Assembly (NCBI GenBank): GCA_005787645.1
Contig: SYAM01000017.1
Span: forward strand, 1-14,550
Direction of reading: 5' to 3'
From: Actinomycetota bacterium
GTDB taxonomy: Bacteria > Actinomycetota > Actinomycetes > Nanopelagicales > Nanopelagicaceae
Length of the DNA: 14,550 nucleotides
The notes under the pieces are model-generated. The model had not been told where the DNA came from. It did no database searches and saw only the letters and a program-made list of their open reading frames with translations. Positions 7,007 to 13,987 of the stretch are shown here, piece after piece. Both the position numbers and the translations under genes were made by a program. The stretch's first letter is position 1, and the number at the start of each line of letters is the position of its first letter.

Positions 7007-8080
7007 ATGGTCGAGCAGAGCCCACTTCGTCCTGAGACGCAGGTTGTCCAACAAGGACGCCCGGAACGTGAACCTGGCGGGGCAATAATTGGCGGCATCT
7101 CGGTCTCCACGACATTCCGCGCGGGTGGCGAGTACATCTATGGGCGCTCAGATAACGACACCTGGAAGGATTTGGAAGCCGTCTTGGGTGCGCTAGAGGA
7201 GGGGCAAGCTCTGGTCTTCTCCTCAGGAATGGCGGCGATTTCAGCAACCTTTGATTTGATTCCCCCTGGTGGAGTAGTGGTAGCGCCAACAGCTGGGTAC
7301 TTGAATACCTTTGTTCAATTAAGGAAGCTAGAGGCAAATAATCGTTTACGGATCCGTTGGGTTGATATCAATGAGAATCAACAAGTGATTGCTGCACTTG
7401 ATGGTGCTGCGATGCTCTTCTTCGAGTCACCAGTAAATCCACTCTTAACGGTCGCGGATGTCTCTACTCTGATTCGCGAGGCTAAAGCCCGTGGTGTGCT
7501 TGTTGCTGTCGATAACACTTTTGCAACTCCTCTCCGACAACAACCGCTGAAACTGGGCGCTGATGTTGTCGTGCACTCGCTAACGAAAGCGCTATCGGGT
7601 CATAGCGATGTGGTCTTAGGAGCGGCAATCACAGACTCACCTGAACTACTCGAGAAATTGATGTCGTATCGAAAAGATTCGGGTGCAAATGCTGGGCCTT
7701 TTGAGGCTTGGTTAGCGCTGCGCGGACTCCGAACTTTCCCAATCAGGTTTGCACAGGCCGAGAACAGCACAAAGATTCTTGTTGAGCGTTTACACAATCA
7801 TCCAGCCGTTGAGCGGGTTCGATATCCGGGATTCGGTTTTATGGTCTCCATCGAAGTAAAAGGTGGCGCGCGCGCGGCCGATAAGGCTTGCAACGCATCG
7901 AAGATTATCTCTTACGCCACCAGCCTTGGTGGCGTCGAGTCGTTATGGGAACGTCGTCGTCGCCATGACGATGAACCACTAGAAGTACCAGAGAATCTCA
8001 TCAGAATCTCAGTTGGAATCGAACATGTCGAAGACTTGTGGAACGACATGGATCAAGCGTTAACGAGGTCGCAAAGTTAA
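7007..8080 (+). CDS. Cystathionine gamma-lyase/gamma-synthase family PLP enzyme
   Basis: This 357-residue trans-sulfuration enzyme (Cys/Met metabolism PLP family) has Tyr45-Gly-Arg for PLP phosphate, SSGMAAI (72-78), VDNTFATP with the PLP-ring Asp, and the Schiff-base Lys194 in HSLTKALSGHSD. SLGGVESL and IRISVGIEHVEDLW follow near the C-terminus. The form resembles actinobacterial proteins annotated as cystathionine gamma-lyase. It is shorter than the usual 380-400 residues because about 18 residues are missing after RVRYPG, at about 7830. The active-site motifs are intact, so it is probably functional. Lyase, synthase and O-acyl-homoserine sulfhydrylase activities cannot be separated by sequence alone. 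It lies 12 bp after the FAD oxidoreductase gene, but has its own apparent leaderless promoter, and stops 3 bp from the convergent gene. Confidence 0.88.
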   Translation: MVEQSPLRPETQVVQQGRPEREPGGAIIGGISVSTTFRAGGEYIYGRSDNDTWKDLEAVLGALEEGQALVFSSGMAAISATFDLIPPGGVVVAPTAGYLNTFVQLRKLEANNRLRIRWVDINENQQVIAALDGAAMLFFESPVNPLLTVADVSTLIREAKARGVLVAVDNTFATPLRQQPLKLGADVVVHSLTKALSGHSDVVLGAAITDSPELLEKLMSYRKDSGANAGPFEAWLALRGLRTFPIRFAQAENSTKILVERLHNHPAVERVRYPGFGFMVSIEVKGGARAADKACNASKIISYATSLGGVESLWERRRRHDDEPLEVPENLIRISVGIEHVEDLWNDMDQALTRSQS

Positions 8081-8083
8081 TTT

Positions 8084-9523
8084 CTAGCCACATTTAGGCG
8101 CTGTGTTATGAAGGATCTTTCCAGGGTTGAGAATGTGATTCGGGTCAAAGAAGTTCTTGATTCCTAACATCACATCGATAGCGCTCTGCCCAGTCTCTTC
8201 GACCAATGCATCGATTTTTCCAGCCCCAATGCCATGCTCACCAGTGCAGGTTCCACCCATAGCGATTATTCGGAGTGCGAGTTCGTGTGCGATATCTCGG
8301 ACATCTTCGAGTTGCTCAGGCTTTTCTGGATCAGTGATGATGAAAGTATGGAAGTTTCCATCAGCAACATGGCCTAATACCGTGTACGGATAGCCCTTCT
8401 CCGTGAGGAATTGATCAGCCATTCCCACAGCCTCACCCAACAGAGAGAGCGGGACAACTGAATCAGTACTCACCCCTCGCTTGCCGGGATGGGCCGCGAT
8501 GCTCGCCCAGTGAATGTGATGTCGAGCTTCCCAGAGTTTTCTTCTAGCACCTTCATCAGTGGTCCATTCAAATTCCGTACCACCAAATTCAGCGACGATT
8601 TCCTGAGTGGATTTTGCATCTTCTTCCACCCCTTTTGGACTCCCGTGGAACTCAAAGAAGAGAGTGGGGCTTTCAGGTAATGAAAGATTGGAGTACGAAT
8701 TGATGTTCTTAATACAATTGGGATCGAGAAATTCACATCGTGCGATAGCGATTCCGGAGCGAACAATCGCAGTTGCTGCTTCGACTCCTGCTTGTAGATT
8801 GGGGAAACGGGCTATCGCTGCCGCCATCTTCTCTGGCGTCCCATATAACTTCAGTGTCAGTTCAGTGATGACAGCGAGCGTTCCCTCTGAACCAACGAGT
8901 AACCGAGTGAGGTCATAACCGGCTGAGAGTTTTCGGGTGCCACGTCCGACATGAATCACTTCGCCATTTGCTAACACTGCAGTGAGCGCCAGTACGTTAT
9001 CCCGCATAGATCCGTAGCGAACTGTCGTAGTACCGGCGGCGCCAGTTGCTGCCATTCCTCCGAGCGTGGCATCTGCACCTGGATCAACAGAGAAGAAAAG
9101 TCCATGAGAGGCTAATTTCTCATTGAGAGCAACCCGATGCACACCTGCTTCAACTATGACCATTAGATCATCTGGACGAATCTCGATGATTTTATTCATC
9201 TCGGTGAGATCCAGTGAGATGCCGCCATAAAAAGCGAGAATGTGACCCTCTAATGAGGTACCAGCGCCAAACGGGATTACCGGTATACCCTCTTGATTGC
9301 AATATTTGAGGATGGCCGAAACTTCATCAGTATTTTTTGGATAGACAACTGCATCAGGCAAAACTGATGGCCACGCAGATTCATCATGACCATGCTGTTC
9401 TAGGGCCGCTTGCGAGGTGTTCACACCGCCACCAGCGAGGGTTTTCAAATGCTCAATATGCGCATGAGTCAGATCAAAGCGCGTGTAACTTGGGGCCTGC
9501 GCTGATTGCGAGATTTGAGTCAT
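8084..9523 (-). CDS. FAD-binding D-lactate/glycolate dehydrogenase-type oxidase
   Basis: The 479-residue protein is a GlcD/Dld/LDHD-type flavoenzyme. The PCMH FAD domain shows VVYPKNTDEV (59-68), PFGAGTSLEGH (84-94), VDPGADATLGGMAATGAAG and VGSEGTLAVITELTL. The C-terminal cap has the two metal-site signatures GHVADGNFH and CTGEHGIG, and ends with LNPGKIL. Such enzymes oxidise D-lactate, glycolate or other 2-hydroxy acids and pass electrons to a quinone or cytochrome. The single-chain length and lack of an adjacent iron-sulfur subunit gene (GlcF-like) favour D-lactate dehydrogenase (cytochrome) over the glycolate oxidase complex; the substrate remains inferred. Its ATG has no Shine-Dalgarno, but TAGGCT lies six bases upstream. 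It converges on the trans-sulfuration gene with a 3-bp gap. Confidence 0.9.
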   Translation of the reverse strand: MTQISQSAQAPSYTRFDLTHAHIEHLKTLAGGGVNTSQAALEQHGHDESAWPSVLPDAVVYPKNTDEVSAILKYCNQEGIPVIPFGAGTSLEGHILAFYGGISLDLTEMNKIIEIRPDDLMVIVEAGVHRVALNEKLASHGLFFSVDPGADATLGGMAATGAAGTTTVRYGSMRDNVLALTAVLANGEVIHVGRGTRKLSAGYDLTRLLVGSEGTLAVITELTLKLYGTPEKMAAAIARFPNLQAGVEAATAIVRSGIAIARCEFLDPNCIKNINSYSNLSLPESPTLFFEFHGSPKGVEEDAKSTQEIVAEFGGTEFEWTTDEGARRKLWEARHHIHWASIAAHPGKRGVSTDSVVPLSLLGEAVGMADQFLTEKGYPYTVLGHVADGNFHTFIITDPEKPEQLEDVRDIAHELALRIIAMGGTCTGEHGIGAGKIDALVEETGQSAIDVMLGIKNFFDPNHILNPGKILHNTAPKCG

Positions 9524-9529
9524 GGGGCA

Positions 9530-9535
9530 AGCCTA
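9530..9535 (-). promoter_or_regulatory. Leaderless-type -10 hexamer of the D-lactate dehydrogenase-type gene
   Basis: The minus strand reads TAGGCT, ending six bases before the ATG at 9523. The same hexamer and spacing precede argG. Confidence 0.5.
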
Positions 9536-9570
9536 TGGGATGCGGTCAGTTCTGTATTGCCATACTCTTA

Positions 9571-9576
9571 TATAAG
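9571..9576 (+). promoter_or_regulatory. Possible -10 hexamer of the small membrane protein gene
   Basis: TATAAG matches five of six -10 consensus bases and sits upstream of a Shine-Dalgarno-led start. The leader would be roughly 15 nt. No -35 was recognised. Confidence 0.45.
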
Positions 9577-9583
9577 ATTTGGC

Positions 9584-9590
9584 AAAGGAG
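9584..9590 (+). promoter_or_regulatory. Shine-Dalgarno deciding the start at 9597
   Basis: AAAGGAG is followed six bases later by ATG. It lies inside the upstream in-frame extension from a TTG at 9579, so 9597 is the better start. Confidence 0.75.
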
Positions 9591-9596
9591 CCCTTA

Positions 9597-9986
9597 ATGA
9601 GCCAGACCAATCCGGGATATGTTCCTGGCGTATGTAACATCGGAAAACGTGAGATTTTGCGTCGACGAACCGTCGGGATCGCCGCACTGGTCTTCGCCGT
9701 TGTCTCGGGGTACACCCTCCTCACGGCAGATGGTGTCGCTAGGTCTGCGCGATGGGCACTTTTCTTCCCTTTATTGGTGTCGGCAATCGGATTTATTCAG
9801 GCTCGAAATAAGTTCTGCCTGGCATACGGCCTAGCGGGAACTTTCAACTTCGGAAAAATCAGTGAGATGGAAAAGGTCTTCGATGCCGAAAGCAAGAAGA
9901 GTGATCGAAAGAAAGCACTATCAATATTGATTCAGGCGATTATTGCCGCAGGTGTCGTCACGGCAATAATCGTTTGGATTCCTTAA
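9597..9986 (+). CDS. Small membrane protein with GVCNIG and FCLAYG motifs
   Basis: The protein is 129 residues from the ATG led by AAAGGAG. It has a short N-terminal segment YVPGVCNIGKREI with Cys13, then RRR, three predicted membrane helices (about 25-44, 51-69 and 107-127), and a second motif, NKFCLAYGLAGTFNFG, with Cys74 right after helix 2. A charged segment (about 88-106) precedes the last helix. The two cysteines sit near the membrane faces. From memory, small bacterial membrane proteins with these PGVCNIG and FNFG motifs recur as hypotheticals, but I know no function. It is divergent from the D-lactate dehydrogenase-type gene (73 bp apart) and converges on the next gene with a 3-bp gap. 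Confidence 0.8.
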   Translation: MSQTNPGYVPGVCNIGKREILRRRTVGIAALVFAVVSGYTLLTADGVARSARWALFFPLLVSAIGFIQARNKFCLAYGLAGTFNFGKISEMEKVFDAESKKSDRKKALSILIQAIIAAGVVTAIIVWIP

Positions 9987-9989
9987 GGG

Positions 9990-10919
9990 CTATTTCAACT
10001 CGATAGAAATTGCGAAGGTATGAGACTCACCAGGATTAAGCGTCGAAGCTAGGTTCTTTTCAACTGCACCAATCAGTCGCGTTCCGGGCGGAACTGATGC
10101 CGGTTCTAATGCGGTGATCTTGGTTCTCCGATGGAACGGAAATATGTCAGCGCCATTTTCTTGCCAATACCAGAGGTGTGGAAATTCCTTTGGATCCCAA
10201 CTTGCGCGGGTCCGCTGTCCAAAATCCGGGTTATTCCACTCCACCCAACCCTCGCTGTCTCGAAGTATGTAAACCAACCGCGCTTCCTTCTCCATATTGC
10301 GATTGCGAATGTTCACGCCATGCGAATCCATCTCTTTCCACTTGAAATCTCCAGAGTATCCTTCTTGGACGTAATCATGGAACTTCCAGACAGTGTTATC
10401 GGGTCCAGTTACAACTCCATTATCTGAACCTCGATAAGCAATATGTTCAACTTTGATGAAAGGCTCAATACTCTCTCCAACATTTTTTATCGTAGTCGTA
10501 ACAGTTAATACCGGCTTAGAGCTATCGAGATGAGCCACGCGATGCACATGTAAGGCATCGAAAATCACAACATCATGAATAATCTCATTGGTAGTCTTTT
10601 CAACTAATCGCCAGGGGAGAATGGAACTATCTCCATGGAAACTATGGTGTCGACTTCCCACATCACATTCTTTATCCGCACTCGGAGTCAACAATTGCCA
10701 TCCACCGCGGTAGCGAGACATCCAGTAATGCTCGCTCTCACCATGGGGATATTCGATAGGCAACTCGTCGATATCGTCGAATTCATACCAAGCAAGAACA
10801 TTCGATTCCTTGCCACCATCCTTGCCGATGTGGGTGATTGTTCCACCTCGAGTCAAATCAATTTTCACTGCGATGGCGGAAGTTGAAAGTTCGACTACTT
10901 CATTTTTCGGCTGCTTCAT
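9990..10919 (-). CDS. Galactose-mutarotase-like (aldose 1-epimerase superfamily) protein
   Basis: The 309-residue, beta-rich, soluble protein has an overall pattern like aldose 1-epimerases and related carbohydrate-binding beta-supersandwich proteins. It begins with LTRGGTITHIGKDGG (22-36), followed by GGWQLLTP (72-79). HHSFHGDSS (91-99) has histidines suited to sugar binding. VEHIAY (157-162) contains His159. Further on are FPHLWYWQENG (246-256) and a late glutamate in ITALEPAS (268-275) of the type used as catalytic base. There is no signal peptide. Substrate and even catalysis are uncertain: many relatives are non-GalM sugar epimerases or DUF-labelled proteins. No Shine-Dalgarno lies at a usable distance; TACGAT six bases before the ATG suggests a leaderless message. 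It is divergent, by 47 bp, from the methyltransferase gene. Confidence 0.65.
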   Translation of the reverse strand: MKQPKNEVVELSTSAIAVKIDLTRGGTITHIGKDGGKESNVLAWYEFDDIDELPIEYPHGESEHYWMSRYRGGWQLLTPSADKECDVGSRHHSFHGDSSILPWRLVEKTTNEIIHDVVIFDALHVHRVAHLDSSKPVLTVTTTIKNVGESIEPFIKVEHIAYRGSDNGVVTGPDNTVWKFHDYVQEGYSGDFKWKEMDSHGVNIRNRNMEKEARLVYILRDSEGWVEWNNPDFGQRTRASWDPKEFPHLWYWQENGADIFPFHRRTKITALEPASVPPGTRLIGAVEKNLASTLNPGESHTFAISIELK

Positions 10920-10925
10920 TTAGAT

Positions 10926-10931
10926 ATCGTA
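10926..10931 (-). promoter_or_regulatory. Leaderless-type -10 hexamer of the mutarotase-like gene
   Basis: The minus strand reads TACGAT, ending six bases before the ATG at 10919. A GAGGAG further upstream is 17 bases from the ATG, too far to act as a normal ribosome binding site. Confidence 0.5.
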
Positions 10932-10953
10932 TGGCTCCTCAAGGCCATTACGC

Positions 10954-10959
10954 TAGATT
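10954..10959 (+). promoter_or_regulatory. Leaderless-type -10 hexamer of the methyltransferase gene
   Basis: TAGATT ends seven bases before the ATG at 10967 and supports that start. Only 22 bp separate it from the opposing -10, so the two polymerase footprints must overlap. Confidence 0.5.
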
Positions 10960-10966
10960 GTGGGCC

Positions 10967-12196
10967 ATGGCGATGGCTAATAATTCACGCGAAGATGTCA
11001 GTGCGAATGCCGAGTGGATTTTGGTCCAGGAGGAGATTTACCGGCGAATTTCAGAGACTCACTCATTTGTACGTGCAGTCTTCTCGGGGCGTCGTCGGAA
11101 TCACCAGCCTCATTTTGATCGCATCGATGTCCGCCCAGTGCGCATCAAGGACGAATTAAAAGTCCAGGTAGAGTTCAGGGGTTCCGATGGGGTGATAACC
11201 AAAAATTTATTTTCAAATGAATTCTCTGAATTAGCGCTACTTGATTCAGGCTTTTCACATTTCTTGGTGGAAAACCGTGCCGAACGTCTAGAGGTGCGCT
11301 TGGGGAAGAAGGGGCAACTCTTCCGTAAATTATCTCGAACCAATCTTGAGCCTGAATATGAGCATGACAAGAAGAAAAAGCGATTCTTGGAGGAGCGTGA
11401 TCCCTACTTAATCGCCGTTGGCATCTCCGATTCGGAGGGCAGGATTAAGCCCTCGATGCGGGATAAATATCTGCAAGTTGAAGAGTTTCTTAAAATTCTA
11501 GAGACAAGCATGTCCGCCATCGCAGAGAGTCAGGACCCTATTCGAATAATCGATCTGGGTTGTGGCCATGCGTATCTCACATTTGCGGCATTCAGGTTTT
11601 TTCAATTGAAGAATCGATCTGTGAATTTCATTGGCGTGGATGTTAAGTCAAAAACAAGAGAACGTAATGAAGAAATAGCAAAGGGACTAGGCATAGCGAG
11701 CGAGATTTCGTTTGTCAATTCGGCAATAGCGGAGTATCCAGTGTTAGAAGTAGATGTTGTGATTGCTCTACATGCTTGTGATACTGCGACGGATGATGCC
11801 CTTTCATGGGCAGTCAAAGCGAATGCAAAAGTCATATTGGCTGCACCTTGTTGCCATCACAACCTTCACCAACAGATCAAAGAAAAACCTGATGCCCTCA
11901 TCCAAGTTTTTCAGCATGGAATTCTGGCGGTTCGCCAGGTTGATCTCCTGACTGATGCATTACGTGCAGCGATCTTAGAAGTAGTGGGCTTCAGCGCTGA
12001 TGTATTCGAATTTGTCTCTGGTGATCACACAGCTCGAAACCTGATGGTCAGAGCAATTTGTGTAAGTGCGGAGTCGAATGCTGAGCGACGAAAGGCAGAT
12101 AAACTTCGTGAGTATCGCCACACTTGCGCGCTCTGGGGCATCAAACCTGCAATGGAGGAGCGCTTGGAGTTGGGAGGTATTCCACTCAGCGACTAG
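10967..12196 (+). CDS. SAM-dependent methyltransferase with PCCHH motif
   Basis: The class I Rossmann methyltransferase has SAM motif I, IIDLGCGHAYLTF (Asp196, Gly198, Gly200), VNFIGVDVKS as the acidic strand-2 position, DVVIALHACDTATD at strand 4, and AAPCCHHN (292-299) in place of the N/DPPY loop. This Cys-Cys-His-His form is typical of the Methyltransf_32 (METTL25/GSTCD-like) group. An N-terminal domain of about 150 residues rich in basic and aromatic positions (GRRRNHQPHFDRIDVRPV, EVRLGKKGQLFRKLSR) probably recognises the substrate, perhaps RNA, but this is inference. The frame runs upstream to 10838 across the divergent gene. I chose 10967 (409 residues) because TAGATT lies seven bases upstream and the extension lacks any domain character; the ATG at 10973 is an alternative. 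The stop overlaps the ctaB promoter hexamer. Confidence 0.85.
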   Translation: MAMANNSREDVSANAEWILVQEEIYRRISETHSFVRAVFSGRRRNHQPHFDRIDVRPVRIKDELKVQVEFRGSDGVITKNLFSNEFSELALLDSGFSHFLVENRAERLEVRLGKKGQLFRKLSRTNLEPEYEHDKKKKRFLEERDPYLIAVGISDSEGRIKPSMRDKYLQVEEFLKILETSMSAIAESQDPIRIIDLGCGHAYLTFAAFRFFQLKNRSVNFIGVDVKSKTRERNEEIAKGLGIASEISFVNSAIAEYPVLEVDVVIALHACDTATDDALSWAVKANAKVILAAPCCHHNLHQQIKEKPDALIQVFQHGILAVRQVDLLTDALRAAILEVVGFSADVFEFVSGDHTARNLMVRAICVSAESNAERRKADKLREYRHTCALWGIKPAMEERLELGGIPLSD

Positions 12197-12199
12197 AGT
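12194..12199 (+). promoter_or_regulatory. Leaderless-type -10 hexamer of ctaB
   Basis: TAGAGT overlaps the stop codon of the methyltransferase gene and ends six bases before the GTG at 12206. No Shine-Dalgarno is visible. Confidence 0.5.
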
Positions 12200-12205
12200 T
12201 CTGCT

Positions 12206-13081
12206 GTGTCGCTGGCTGTAAATTCACGTGCATATCTGGCTTTAATGAAGTTACGTGTCGTGGAGTTGTTACTGGTTTCCACTCTACCTGCCATGGTGCT
12301 TGCTCAACGGGGAATTCCTGAACTTCAACTCACACTTGCTACGTTAGTAGGAGGCCTGCTGGCAGCAGGATCAGCAAACGCCTTCAATCAAGTGATGGAG
12401 CAAGATCTTGATCTTGCTATGGGGCGAACTTCCAATAGGCCACTTGTTGTCGGGTCCATCTCACCGAAGGCCGCGCTGACTTTTGCAACAATTCTCGCTG
12501 CATTGGCACTAGGAATCTTCTGGATTTTCACCAACCCACTTGCAACTTTCCTCACTTTCAGTGCAATCGCTTTTTATGTGGGCATTTACACAGCAGTACT
12601 CAAGAGAAGAACCCCTCAAAATATAGTGTGGGGTGGCGTCGCAGGATGCATGCCAGTTCTAATTGGTTGGGCCGCAGTCGCAAATAGTTTATCGTGGAGC
12701 GCACTTTTGCTGTTCTTGGTGATTTTCTTTTGGACACCTCCTCATTTCTGGGCTCTAGCCATTAAATATAAGGATGACTATTCACGGGCTAAAATTCCCA
12801 TGCTTCCTGTTGTTGCCGCTGAAAACATCGTTACACGCCAAATGCTTGGACATGCACTTGCCATGATTGCTTCTTCACTTGTTTTAGGAGTTATTGCCGA
12901 ATTGCCGTGGTGGTATTTTGGCTTGACCGTCAGTATTGGTGGTTACTTCGTCTATCTTGTTGCTCAACTTCGAACTGGTGACAACCTGCAGCGGAGTAAA
13001 AATGCTGAAAAAATATTTCACGGGTCAATCTCATATTTGAGCGTAATCTCGCTAGTTATCGTATTGGCGGTTCTCGTCTAG
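12206..13081 (+). CDS. ctaB: Protoheme IX farnesyltransferase (heme O synthase)
   Basis: This UbiA-superfamily membrane enzyme transfers a farnesyl group to heme B to make heme O for aa3-type cytochrome oxidase. Its 291 residues have about eight or nine membrane helices. The first polyprenyl-binding motif, NQVMEQDLDLAMGRTSNRPL (61-80), is N-x3-E-x-D-x-D, with Glu at the position usually occupied by Asp. The second, KYKDDYSRAKIPMLPVV (187-203), supplies the other acidic cluster. PPHFWALA and WGGVAGCMPVLIGW are further COX10/CtaB hallmarks. The start is GTG with a TAGAGT hexamer six bases upstream. No oxidase subunit genes are in the window. The 3' end overlaps the convergent membrane protein gene by 26 bp. 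Confidence 0.95.
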   Translation: MSLAVNSRAYLALMKLRVVELLLVSTLPAMVLAQRGIPELQLTLATLVGGLLAAGSANAFNQVMEQDLDLAMGRTSNRPLVVGSISPKAALTFATILAALALGIFWIFTNPLATFLTFSAIAFYVGIYTAVLKRRTPQNIVWGGVAGCMPVLIGWAAVANSLSWSALLLFLVIFFWTPPHFWALAIKYKDDYSRAKIPMLPVVAAENIVTRQMLGHALAMIASSLVLGVIAELPWWYFGLTVSIGGYFVYLVAQLRTGDNLQRSKNAEKIFHGSISYLSVISLVIVLAVLV

Positions 13082-13907
13082 TTCGCGACCAGATAGCGAT
13101 TCCAATTGATCCTAGAATAAAGAGAACGATTCCTTGAATTCGAAAAATATTGAGAAAAGATTGGGCAACTATCGGTACTGCTGTGTTAACGAGCGGGTCA
13201 CTCGCTGATGTAGTTGCAGACTTTATTCCTGCATTAGCTCCATAATAAAGTGCGATTAAGAGTATCCCGATAGTCACAAATTCCCCGCCAATGATGCCCA
13301 TGAAACTGTTTCTGGAAGTTGAAAATTTTGCCATCCCAAAAATTGATAGCGCAAGTAGCGCGAAAAGAAGGAGAGTCGAGAGAGCTACTGCAGACTTTAT
13401 GGGTGCGAAATTGGGTGCGTTGCCCGTGTCGTCTAGTTTTATAGGTTCTACCTGTTCGCTCTCAATTTCAGGAGATTTGAAAGTAGGATCTATCTTCGCC
13501 ATCGAGTCGAGTATTGGCTGAATTAGGGAATTCACATCAATTGTTGCGCTCGAAGCCTCTCCCGTATAGAAAGCGTAGATCTGGTCAATAACCTTTTTGG
13601 TTTCCGCATTGACTTCAGGATTGGCTAACACGTCTGCTACTGCTTGGACAAGAAGATCTTTTTTCTCCTCGACTACATTTTTTATCTCAGCATCTGCATC
13701 TGCGGTCACTTGTTCGATCAACTTTTCTGCGACACCCTCGCGCACTTCATTATTTGCAAGAAGGGAAGTGGCAACGCTCTCCGCTCCAGCGCTGCGCCCC
13801 ACGGACCACCAACTTCCAAAAACAAGCACAAAAAGGAGAAGAGTGAGGATGGTTGTAACTGCAAAGAGTCGACTCAGGCCAACTTTTCCATTGTAAAGGG
13901 TGCTCAT
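13056..13907 (-). CDS. Uncharacterised four-helix membrane protein
   Basis: No family was recognised with confidence. From the preferred ATG the protein has 283 residues. There is one membrane helix near the N-terminus (about 14-34, FAVTTILTLLLFVLVFGSWW). A long hydrophilic, mostly helical outside domain (about 37-165) is rich in Glu, Asp, Ala and Val (EVREGVAEKLIEQV, VLANPEVNAETKKVIDQ). Three more helices follow at about 170-190, 200-220 and 248-268, and a basic end (RTRREPPIR). Repeated amphipathic VA-x2-L patterns resemble actinobacterial membrane proteins annotated only as hypothetical. The frame extends to an ATG at 13964, but the start at 13907 has TACCCT seven bases upstream and gives a sensible N-terminus. 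It is divergent from argG and overlaps ctaB at the 3' end. Confidence 0.75.
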   Translation of the reverse strand: MSTLYNGKVGLSRLFAVTTILTLLLFVLVFGSWWSVGRSAGAESVATSLLANNEVREGVAEKLIEQVTADADAEIKNVVEEKKDLLVQAVADVLANPEVNAETKKVIDQIYAFYTGEASSATIDVNSLIQPILDSMAKIDPTFKSPEIESEQVEPIKLDDTGNAPNFAPIKSAVALSTLLLFALLALSIFGMAKFSTSRNSFMGIIGGEFVTIGILLIALYYGANAGIKSATTSASDPLVNTAVPIVAQSFLNIFRIQGIVLFILGSIGIAIWSRTRREPPIR

Positions 13908-13914
13908 GCCACTA

Positions 13915-13920
13915 AGGGTA
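13915..13920 (-). promoter_or_regulatory. Leaderless-type -10 hexamer of the four-helix membrane protein gene
   Basis: The minus strand reads TACCCT, ending seven bases before the ATG at 13907. It favours this start over the in-frame ATGs at 13931 and 13964. Confidence 0.45.
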
Positions 13921-13975
13921 AGAGAAATCATGGACCGGTGGTAGGGGGCAAATACATCTCTCACGTTGATTCGGT

Positions 13976-13981
13976 TAGGCT
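13976..13981 (+). promoter_or_regulatory. Leaderless-type -10 hexamer of argG
   Basis: TAGGCT ends six bases before the ATG at 13988. The same hexamer with the same spacing precedes the gene starting at 9523. There is no Shine-Dalgarno. Confidence 0.5.
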
Positions 13982-13987
13982 GTCCCT

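Noticed and set aside
6693..7337. 214-codon open frame on the minus strand
   Set aside because: It is antisense to the FAD oxidoreductase and trans-sulfuration genes. Its translation is rich in Leu, Arg, His, Ser and Pro with no domain, as expected of a shadow frame.
8078..8086. Bidirectional intrinsic terminator between convergent genes
   Set aside because: The gap is 3 bp and no stem with T-run was found across the junction.
8470..8918. Several 60-100 codon frames within the D-lactate dehydrogenase-type gene
   Set aside because: All overlap a fully motif-supported gene and show no domain character.
10838..10966. N-terminal extension of the methyltransferase from ATG 10838
   Set aside because: It runs antisense through the divergent gene's 5' end, has no domain character, and the ATG at 10967 has a well-placed promoter hexamer.
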